40,965 nt of DNA, from positions 1 through 40,965 of the IMG/VR virus record IMGVR_UViG_3300036760_000062. The stretch is one strand, 5' to 3'. Both the position numbers and the translations under genes were made by a program. A model generated the notes under the pieces. That model was not told where the DNA came from, did not search any database, and worked only from the letters and a program-made list of their open reading frames with translations. Source of the DNA: a virus. Positions 11,401-19,000 of this stretch are shown here, piece by piece. Every line of letters starts with the position of its first letter. Positions within the stretch are counted from its first letter, which is position 1.

Positions 11401-14253
11401 AGCATGAAGAACAGAGAGCACCTTATCTGCATCTGAGGTATCCTTCAAACTCAAGATAGCGTCTTTAACAAGTTCCCACGTTTGAGGAGAGACTAACTGC
11501 TGTGAGGTGCTGAGGTCTTGGATAAGTTGATTCATATAATAGGGCCACTGTGCCTTAATCCCTTCAGCTAAGGCATGGAGGTTCTTTATCTGTTCCTGAA
11601 CATCCTTGAATATTTGGGAATTTATATACGACCTAGTCTTTGCGTCAAGATTACTTCCTCTCTGGGAATGATTAAATCCCCATCGACCATAGATATCTTC
11701 TTTTGATTTATCTGCACTCGTTCTTAAGAATAGGCTCTCAAATACCATCTTCCTTCCCTGCATCTTAGGAGATCGCCTTTTCTTTAAATCCTCAAGCTTC
11801 TGCTCAATGTCTCTAACAGACATACTATTATAGGCTTCATCAAGGGTATCCCTAATGTAGGATAGGCCTATAGCATCCTCTGATACATTAGCATTAACCC
11901 CTGTAGGCAAGTCTTCTCTGAATGCACTCCCCACCTCTCCTTCTTGAGTTGGGATTTCTGTTGCCTTGGCAGCCTCTTCATCGTAAGCTCCTTTAGACTG
12001 AGGTTGCTCTATCCCTTGCCCTTCGTACATTGGAGCCATGATATCTTGTAGTGTACGAACGTTGGTTCCTACAGCATGGGCAAGTTCTTCAGGAGAAGGT
12101 TGATGCCCGAGGGTCTTAGCAAGATTAACAGCAATATTCTGTAGCTCATGTAAGTCTGGTAGGATGCCCTGTTTGCCCTGTAAATCTTCGCTAGGTTGAA
12201 CGATCGGTGAAGAAGGTAACGTTGGTACTTGATCTACCTTCCCCTCTGGGGGAGACTGCATCTGGGCTACCTTGGCTTTGGCTATGTCTATGGCGGTAGG
12301 TTCGGTGGGTGGTGTAGGTAAGTAAGCCTCTAAGGGGTTATCTTCTGATGGAGGTAAGTAAGATTGTATAATCTTGGCCTTATCATATTCCTTTTGAAAT
12401 ATCTTGCTAATGTCTAGAGCCAACCCTTTCTTCTGGTTCTCTAGTGTGTTCTTATGAAAGACAATGTCGTCAGGCTTAACCTCAGGGAGATGTCTCTTCT
12501 TACGGTCTGCGTTATAGTACTTAAGATTAAGGGCTGCTTCTGTGATAGTTTGTATTCGTAGATTTCTTGAGTCAAATAGTTTGGTAGTAGCTGGGTCTAT
12601 GGCTTGCTTACCCTCATCGTCAAAAGCCTCATGAACGGTCTGCACATAGAAATTGTGCTCTGGGTTAGTTTCGTTTACAGAGAATTTATCACTTAAGAAA
12701 GACTCAAGATTCCCGCCTTTCTCCATTTTCTTTCCATACTCTTGGACAATCTCTCTTAAATAGGTGGGGTCAAGGTTCTCTGCAAAAGGAATATTTCTCT
12801 GAAGTTCAGGAGGCTTGGACGCTTCGTTCTCCCTGGCCTGATCAAGGGCTGCATTGATTGCAGGAAGATACTGCATTATCTGAGAATTACTGGGCTTCGC
12901 TATGCTCGCTTCTGTTTGCCCAAGGCGAGAAGAAGCGATTTCTTTAACTCCCTTGGCAAAGAAGTCTACGGGAAGAAGATTAGGATTAGGGTTACTTTCG
13001 AGATAAGTCTTGTACTCCCCAGGTATATTCCTAGTCATATCCTTCAGAGCAGAAGTTATGTATTCTTTGGTTGATACCTTCTTAGATACCTCATAATTAA
13101 ATAGGACATCAGCAGGGCTTGCACCTTGAGAGATAGCGCCTCTAAACTTCATTAAAACCTGAACCCTCTCGGCTATAATAGGATTCATTTTAGAGTAGTC
13201 CCAATTAAACTGTTGACCATCGGGTGTCATCTGGGGATCACGCCCAGTCGCAGTTTTAACCGTTTTGTAAATCTCATTGTCCAAAACAGCTAACCTGTCT
13301 CTTACATTGCGAGCTTTGTAGACGCCTAACACTGTCTCTTTGGTTACACCTAAGTTAGTTGCTGTCTCTTTTGCGCCAGCAATAGCAGACTTAGTCCGAG
13401 CTTCTGAGATAGCATTTTTCAATACAGGTGACAACTTTTCAATCTCTCCTGGCTTATAGTAAGCTTTCTTTAGTACTGCTTTAGACTCATCAAAGGTTGC
13501 AGACCTACCAAGAAGGCTTGACCCTTCTCTAATAACTGCTTGTCTTAAGGCAGGGACTTCAACAACCGCCCCAAGAAGACCTATCGTCACTGAGTTTATA
13601 GCAGCGTTGACAAGAGCATTGTGGATGTCTGGCTCTCTCCCACTTTCTACGTCTTGAGCTACACTATCAATGGCTGAACCAACCCCGCCTGCAACACTTC
13701 TTGCAGAAACTCTGCTGAGAACAGTAGGCAATATGCCAGCATACTCAAAAGCTTTCCCTGTTAATCCTCCAATAACACCAGCAGTTGCTACCTTGCCCGT
13801 TCTCTGAAAAACATTGAGATTCTCATTTGGAGTGGTAACTTGCCTGACAATCTCATGGATAGAAGGGATAGCTGCAAACTTTATGACAGTTCCGCCTGGG
13901 ACAAGATAAGGAGCGAGACCAGCCCCAGACCTAGCGAAGAAACTCTGGACTGGATATTTAGATTGGAGTTCTGGTGAAGACGGAGCAGCCCCAGTGATAC
14001 CTTGCATAACTGACTCTGTGAGAGCTTGTCCACGCTGTTTCTGTTCAGTGGATTGACTTACGATAGGGTTAGCCTGAGCATCTTGATTTAGTAGGTCACT
14101 TAGGCCTTGTATCTTTGTGTTTAAGGGCTTGACAGATGTGGGGACATAGGAATCCAATGGATTATTAGAGGCAACTTCTTGAGGACTAGAAGACAAGTAA
14201 CTCTCCAGAGGATTTGTCTGAGGTAAATATGCTTCTAGTGGATTATTGGGCAT
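8404..14253 (-). CDS. Giant internal virion / DNA-ejection protein, polyvalent-protein-like
   Basis: A 1949-residue protein, the largest of the genome and the last of the late operon. The N-terminus repeats NPLEAYLP-type motifs (residues about 4-10, 14-20, 31-37) and one more copy occurs near residue 640. A hydrophobic Gly/Ala-rich segment near 115-240 could interact with membranes. The last third (for example GLASWKGAKFSPPWLYYTLE, FLSIPTDSVDQYLSNVAVSQ and NRRDFSNDLGFILKAISTSR) has the look of the large-polyvalent-protein-associated (LPD) modules found in giant phage proteins. An HEELH sequence (HExxH) is at 1051-1055. Position after nozzle and other internal-protein genes fits a podovirus ejection protein. 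I see no lytic transglycosylase motif. Its start overlaps the preceding gene by 11 nt. Confidence 0.7.
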   Translation of the reverse strand: MPNNPLEAYLPQTNPLESYLSSSPQEVASNNPLDSYVPTSVKPLNTKIQGLSDLLNQDAQANPIVSQSTEQKQRGQALTESVMQGITGAAPSSPELQSKYPVQSFFARSGAGLAPYLVPGGTVIKFAAIPSIHEIVRQVTTPNENLNVFQRTGKVATAGVIGGLTGKAFEYAGILPTVLSRVSARSVAGGVGSAIDSVAQDVESGREPDIHNALVNAAINSVTIGLLGAVVEVPALRQAVIREGSSLLGRSATFDESKAVLKKAYYKPGEIEKLSPVLKNAISEARTKSAIAGAKETATNLGVTKETVLGVYKARNVRDRLAVLDNEIYKTVKTATGRDPQMTPDGQQFNWDYSKMNPIIAERVQVLMKFRGAISQGASPADVLFNYEVSKKVSTKEYITSALKDMTRNIPGEYKTYLESNPNPNLLPVDFFAKGVKEIASSRLGQTEASIAKPSNSQIMQYLPAINAALDQARENEASKPPELQRNIPFAENLDPTYLREIVQEYGKKMEKGGNLESFLSDKFSVNETNPEHNFYVQTVHEAFDDEGKQAIDPATTKLFDSRNLRIQTITEAALNLKYYNADRKKRHLPEVKPDDIVFHKNTLENQKKGLALDISKIFQKEYDKAKIIQSYLPPSEDNPLEAYLPTPPTEPTAIDIAKAKVAQMQSPPEGKVDQVPTLPSSPIVQPSEDLQGKQGILPDLHELQNIAVNLAKTLGHQPSPEELAHAVGTNVRTLQDIMAPMYEGQGIEQPQSKGAYDEEAAKATEIPTQEGEVGSAFREDLPTGVNANVSEDAIGLSYIRDTLDEAYNSMSVRDIEQKLEDLKKRRSPKMQGRKMVFESLFLRTSADKSKEDIYGRWGFNHSQRGSNLDAKTRSYINSQIFKDVQEQIKNLHALAEGIKAQWPYYMNQLIQDLSTSQQLVSPQTWELVKDAILSLKDTSDADKVLSVLHAVKDAAKDLEGNIPWYEKDENIPFEGDDNDKPWVLGEKGTLGSLKSIPILKHTDTPRVSPTPLVVRWILNHPWVSKLNEIWETPQVKAKVRSKIREFFTVHEELHDNLFDYIKYQDAVANISREDLQPVLDDVLKNIQEHLKSMGVEKEKSKEVYLPWFDAYAELLHKAASTVVTNSYDPNNFAWSFMGNGPHKDIEERESYVKYVNKFYEKFSIPPSDRLPDGDPNNILPGTLRYSREGKDGIPVYWGLLSHPNVMKNESLHRAILFYKAQIETPLLENLMKLGKYASTDMTTNVLNGYAKSSFGLTGPQSISPEGFGRNPLEGPQGKKREIRTPEDFSEDAMSRGYISTDNFFTSALDYMQEGYRELKQYQLLSMFKKVELPALEYESEEFAKVLKENPTKEKFFWVQTSADINIRDEAKRISGILGREVHPEKILSEGGWVKGHEQGLASWKGAKFSPPWLYYTLEEETKTLFKDHDWGILGKLAARIQMAKFVFLSIPTDSVDQYLSNVAVSQPVGKILPYIAAVPFRKVYHLAKGLSVTGPSIIKGTYSGNLGNKTDYQYRMVRLLQEKGLVAAGGWKAYLASMFDKTDPGKFSQIQGKKEDIKDYFFSFFGTGEEVMRNFVEQDITNIGITMIEHQVSQGMSVEEAATFTASFLNSAAFMLNRRDFSNDLGFILKAISTSRNMAMTPLRVMLVMARLAGSGGKPPVFRTAATGGGEWMNTLLGSDIPARLMPAWGWGMLSLMVRVTALGLFSRFIIQSSIQGMATGELRGPWDNPKGAEWLIKMSDWTDVNGQQLYLDLGTDKMQRNIIDILATADPLIRMIPGFENVTTGRGILKFLQGKLGVLSNLNELSPFNTDTYNPDDTNLWNNVERFLKKSINLLPLNPYFGPGRLNVPLNDNLLADIALKFPAMFGYTLRPVKSQERQDAERMVRSLNWESKNLSREIQTEEQAREARDQGILTLQQMRGQFPKSDEEYLKANHSKLRKYFDRNNP

Positions 14254-14926
14254 TTAACTTATTTAAAAAATCTTCTTTTTGAGCATCAGTCGTTTGGTCC
14301 CACACTGATTGAGGGACATGAGAAGGCTTGATAAACTTAGTCTTTGCAGGCCTCGATCCATTACCCCAAGAACCGTCTGGGTTTTTAATCTCCGTTATGA
14401 TTCCTTTGTCAGTGAGCCTCTGCCTGGTTATCGGAGCTTGTCCAAAGAATGTCTTTTTCCCAGTCACCTCTGGTCCAACCCCAGTTTTCAAAGTGTTAAT
14501 ATTTGCTAACGCCTTCAGAATATCTGAGGTTCCTCCTTGACCTACGGCCCATCCCATCCCAGACCTAGCCGCCCAATCCTGGTTAGCCTTGTCGGGATTT
14601 TCTTGTTCTTGACGCAAGTTCTCGTATTGAACTTTATTCTCAAGTTGGGCATAGTTAGGTGGGGCATCCCCTACCTTGAAAGCCATAGATTTACCATAAG
14701 GCAAAGCCCCTGGAGTACCTGGGTTAACTTGTGTAATATCCCTGTTTTGATTAGCGTAAGCCTGGATCATTAACTTAGCGACATCCATCTGCTCTTGTTG
14801 TTGCTTTGCTTGCTGCGCTTGATTCATCGCTATCTGCCCAGCCCCACCCTGAATCATCCCACCCAACGCTTGCATCCAAGCAGGATTCTGAGGAGCACTG
14901 TATCTTACTGAATTTACCTGTGTCAT
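14243..14926 (-). CDS. Internal virion protein, 227 residues
   Basis: The start follows AAGGAGAATCAA. The N-terminal third is Gln/Ala/Met-rich and helical (GGMIQGGAGQIAMNQAQQAK), typical of podovirus internal core/ejection proteins that sit in the head and traverse the envelope. The remainder is polar and probably flexible, ending SVWDQTTDAQKEDFLNKLNA. The neighbour on each side is also Gln/Gly-rich, so three adjacent genes probably encode the ejection complex. Assignment is by composition and position; no motif is diagnostic. Confidence 0.65.
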   Translation of the reverse strand: MTQVNSVRYSAPQNPAWMQALGGMIQGGAGQIAMNQAQQAKQQQEQMDVAKLMIQAYANQNRDITQVNPGTPGALPYGKSMAFKVGDAPPNYAQLENKVQYENLRQEQENPDKANQDWAARSGMGWAVGQGGTSDILKALANINTLKTGVGPEVTGKKTFFGQAPITRQRLTDKGIITEIKNPDGSWGNGSRPAKTKFIKPSHVPQSVWDQTTDAQKEDFLNKLNAQ

Positions 14927-14936
14927 TTGATTCTCC

Positions 14937-15713
14937 TTATCTATACCAATCTTGGACTGCGTTCCAGTTAATAGAATTGTTTGCGTTCGTAGGGGGGACG
15001 AATGGTTGCGCTCTATTGGCAGCTCCCATATTCAGAAAACTCATTGGGCCAGTATCAGTTTGCATACCACCGTATTGACCATACCCAGTAGCTTTTTCCA
15101 TAGGAGTAGAACCCTTAAACATTTGTGACCAGTCAATCCCGCCCATTCCGAAATCTATGGGTGGCCTGCCTGGGATGTTCACACTCTGCGCTGAACCCCC
15201 AAACCCTAGCTCATTGCTTCTTGGGATAGCGCCTAGCTGAGAATAGGCGTTCTGTCCTGATTGTTGCATAGAATTATAACCCGTATTGTCTATAAACTGT
15301 TGAATCTGCTGGTCTCTATTCTGCCAGTCTTGTAAGGCTGTATTGACCCTAGCGTTGGTTGCCTTAGGACCGATACCTGTCATAGAACCAGCTGATACAG
15401 CAGCATCCATTAGGGAACCACCCGCCTGTCCTTCTCTTCCAAAGGTTCCTATCCTGTTTTGAAGCATTTGGTTTCTCTTGATATTGTCGAGCATTATCTG
15501 CATTCCCTCAGGGAGCTGTCCGGACTGATACCTGGAGAGGTCATTCATGGCACCTTTAGCTCTGGCCTCTTGTATCCCGTAATCCCAAGGAGAAGGATTA
15601 TCTCTTAGGATATCATAACCTCCTGAACCGCCCCCAGCTCCTTTGTTCATAAGCCCCTGGATACCACCCAGTATCGTTGGAGCCGCTAATTGTAATGCCC
15701 ATAATGGTAGCAT
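14937..15713 (-). CDS. Internal virion protein, 258 residues
   Basis: It begins MLPLWALQLAAPTILGGIQG, a hydrophobic helix that is either a membrane-penetrating segment or a weak signal, then a Gly-rich stretch and Gln/Asn-rich helices (ALQDWQNRDQQIQQFIDNTG). Similar openings ('AAPxILGGIQGLMN') occur in podovirus ejection or internal proteins. The start has AAAAGGAGAAGCAT in front. It lies between the small virion protein and the next internal protein. Role: probably part of the ejected channel. Confidence rests on composition and gene order. Confidence 0.65.
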   Translation of the reverse strand: MLPLWALQLAAPTILGGIQGLMNKGAGGGSGGYDILRDNPSPWDYGIQEARAKGAMNDLSRYQSGQLPEGMQIMLDNIKRNQMLQNRIGTFGREGQAGGSLMDAAVSAGSMTGIGPKATNARVNTALQDWQNRDQQIQQFIDNTGYNSMQQSGQNAYSQLGAIPRSNELGFGGSAQSVNIPGRPPIDFGMGGIDWSQMFKGSTPMEKATGYGQYGGMQTDTGPMSFLNMGAANRAQPFVPPTNANNSINWNAVQDWYR

Positions 15714-15725
15714 ATGCTTCTCCTT

Positions 15726-16043
15726 TTAAATGCAAACTCCTGTTGCTATTAAAGCTGCTCTGATTTGATTTAATAATGCTACCGTGTCTGCTGTCGTACT
15801 TGCCGCTGCGTTCACTGCTGTTGCGGCCGATACCAACCCAACGTTTACTAGGATAGGTGTCCCCATGGTGCCGGCTGTCGTGGCATTGATTTGACCTGTA
15901 ATTAAATAAAGCCTCTTTGTCTCATCAGTCCCGTGGTACACGACGAATGTCCCTTCTTCCGCTGTTGTAGCCGTTGGAAGAGTCCTTGTATACTTAATAG
16001 CTGACTTAGGTAACTCATTAGAATCAACTGGTCTATCCGTCAT
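15726..16043 (-). CDS. Small virion-associated protein, 105 residues
   Basis: ATG overlaps the stop of the large tail gene as ATGA. The N-terminus (MTDRPVDSNELPKSAIKYTR) is polar, followed by a beta-rich Ala/Thr/Gly region and a final hydrophobic helix (VALLNQIRAALIATGVCI). The composition is similar to the other small Ala/Thr-rich structural proteins here (27501-27836, 29774-30298). It is possibly a tail accessory or fibre adaptor; I do not recognise a family. Confidence 0.6.
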   Translation of the reverse strand: MTDRPVDSNELPKSAIKYTRTLPTATTAEEGTFVVYHGTDETKRLYLITGQINATTAGTMGTPILVNVGLVSAATAVNAAASTTADTVALLNQIRAALIATGVCI

Positions 16044-19000
16044 ATTATCACATCCGTCGGTGTATAGAGACCTTCTACCTCAGATATTCTGAAGGCGAAG
16101 AGGTCATTCTTAACTATCTTTATATCAAGTTGCTTACCGTAAGCATCTGAGGGGAAATAGCTATCCCAACGTTCAGGGTATGTACCAAGAGGGACGGTGA
16201 ACGTGCCCGAAGCATTCTCTGTCTCCCACGTGATCTCAAAGGAACCCTGAGCTCCCAAATGATTAGTTGCTACCTTCTTAAAAATCTTGTTTATAGAAAG
16301 TCCTGAACTGTCACTGAAGTTTCTAAATCCTACGTGATACTCAAAGTTAACAGAAGTTTCTGCGTTAGAAAAACCACCCTGATAGTTAAACTTAACCACA
16401 TAACCGTCTGTGAAGTAAACCTTTGGAGTAGTTGCAGTGCTATCAGTAGAAGTAAGTTCTATCTTATACTGAATCCATGTAGTGGCCGTAGAGACAATGT
16501 CGCTTCCGTTTGGATTTGTCAAAGCTGCGCTCCACGATGCCGCTTCGCAGAGAGCCTGCGTGGTTCCTGTACGCGTATATAAGGCTACCGTAGTATTCGT
16601 TGGGGCAGATTGATTCCAGTACATCTTATACAAAGACTCCGCTCTTATCTCTGAAGCAGGGGATGTCCATGTACCAGCTGTGTAGACTGTTCCTATAGCT
16701 GCGTTATAGTCTTTCATCTTCCCTAATACCTTCTTGAAGAGTCTAAAGGAAACAGAAGCTGGTGTGCCAGCGCTAGTCGTAGAAGCTGAAAGAGTGACAA
16801 CGTGAGTGTGAGGAGCTGCATAACCTGTAGCCAAGTACCCGCCACCACCAGCCCTAGAGTTCTCTGTACTTGTAGTGAACGTACCAGCGATATGAGTGTG
16901 GGAAGCGTTGGCAGCAGAACCAGTGGCGATAGATCCGCCTATCTTAAGAAACTTCCCATCATAGGTAGAGACCTCTGCCCAATCGTTTCCTGGGGTACCT
17001 GAACTTGCATACAGGGCATAAGCATACTTTGCTACACCATCCCAAGCGGCCGTTTCTCCAATCTTCTTAATTAAGGGAAGAGCTACGTAATCGACTTCCC
17101 ATGTGTCCATAGTAGTTGTGCTTAAGGCACCAGTAACTAAGTGATTATGCCCAAACCTTGGGAGATCCCCATCAAGGAGATTAGCCCCTGGGCCTTCTGA
17201 CTGCCCTAAGTTCCCTGCCGCTGTCCCAGTTGGAATATTAAATGTATGACTATGGGTAGCAGGATTTAACACTGCTAGCCCTGTCGTAGACTGAGATACG
17301 TAGTAGCCTATTTCTGAACTTAACAACTGCCACCCATCAGGTGCAGTAGCTTCACTCCAGGGAACAATAGCTCCATCAGGGAACTCGTACTCAGTTGTAG
17401 TAAGATTCTTTTTAAATACCCTGTACTTAACATTTCTAGGGAAAGGGGTAGTTGCATCAGAAGCAGCTGAAACCTCATGGGTATGGGCCGCTACTATAGA
17501 GGGGTTGCCGTCCCCTGCATTTATCGTAGACCCAAACCACATAGGAATACTTCCCGTAAGCGTGTGGGTATGAGAAGACCCAGCAGCAGTGGTTAAGGCA
17601 GTTACTGTAGAACTTATCTTTAAAAGCCTGCTCTCGTACCCTGTTATCTCTGTCCACCCGCTTCCTGGCGTGGTAAGCTCCTTATCCCAGAAGATACAAA
17701 TGTCATTAGGGATAGAAGAAGCGGAAGTGATAGCACCTATCTCAATAGTCGGTGAGTTCTCTGTCCCTCCTATAAAAGTATTAGTCTTTGTGCCTGCAGA
17801 TACCTCTGTCTTAGTCTTTAGCCTATGAGTACTCTCGGTGTCTTTGTCCTTGACAATGTAACCCTTGGCGGAGTCTCCGTAGTAAAGGTCTCCTACTTCG
17901 TCATCCCCCGACCTAGAGGCAAAGCAGTTGGCACCATTGATATTGGGGCCTGTCCATAGGTCGTAACTCAAGGCTTCTCTTTTCAAGTTATACATCATAA
18001 CCCTGTCATTAACCTGAGAGGCGTATCTCTTGTCCGTATAGGCCGCTAGAAAGATTCCATTGTGGAAGAATCCTACAACGTCAGAGAAGTTAGCCTGAAG
18101 GATATCGTCTATGTTGAACTCATCAAAGATTGGCTGTGCTCCTGCACCATCGAAGATATACCAGTGGTCCCAACCTAAGAAGACAACACCGCTAGGTGTC
18201 TGAGTGATAGACCACGTAGCAGGTGAGCCTACCCAAGCTATCGGGTCATCAGCGTACCAAGTGTTGGGGTCAGCACCAGAGACTGGTGAGGTAATATAAA
18301 GCTTCCTGATAGAATTCTTCTTAATACATACCATCCTCTGAAGCTGAATAGGGATACCCATAATCTGGTCTCCGTCTTCAGGACTTATCTCCATGTAGTC
18401 TGTGCTTGTAGTTACCTGCATGTAGTGGGGAAGGTAAGGGTTGGAATAGTAAATCTTATTAGGATAAGTAGGGTCACCTGAAAGAAACAAACGTTCTCTG
18501 TGGACAGTAAGGAGATTCCCCTTAGGAATGTCATCAGTCACTGCTGGGTAGGCAGTCGTAAGAGATCCATCCGTAATCGTATCTGCGTAAGTAGATGTTG
18601 TGTTATCTGAAATTGTTGCTAATAGTAATAGTGCAGTCCCTCCACCAACGGTACGGTATACCTTCCGAGCTGTAGTTCCAACTGGTCCTAATGGAATATA
18701 GCTTAGGTTCATAGCTCCTGCTGTCCCAGATACAGCTGTATTACTTACAGCCCCGCAGGTATACTGGTCTGCTGAACCTATAGTAACGGCATAGATATAG
18801 TTAGCTGAGACATCCATGCTACCTGAAGCCGTACTAGCAACCGCCTTACACGCTCCTAGCTCCCAAGTGTACCCAACGTTAGAAACGGAGGACACGATAG
18901 AATAAGCCGTTGTGCTTGGGACAAAATCAGATGTCCATCGGGCAAGGCCCTTAGTAACACGAAACTCATCCAGGTATCCATATAGAGAGTAAGTTGAACC

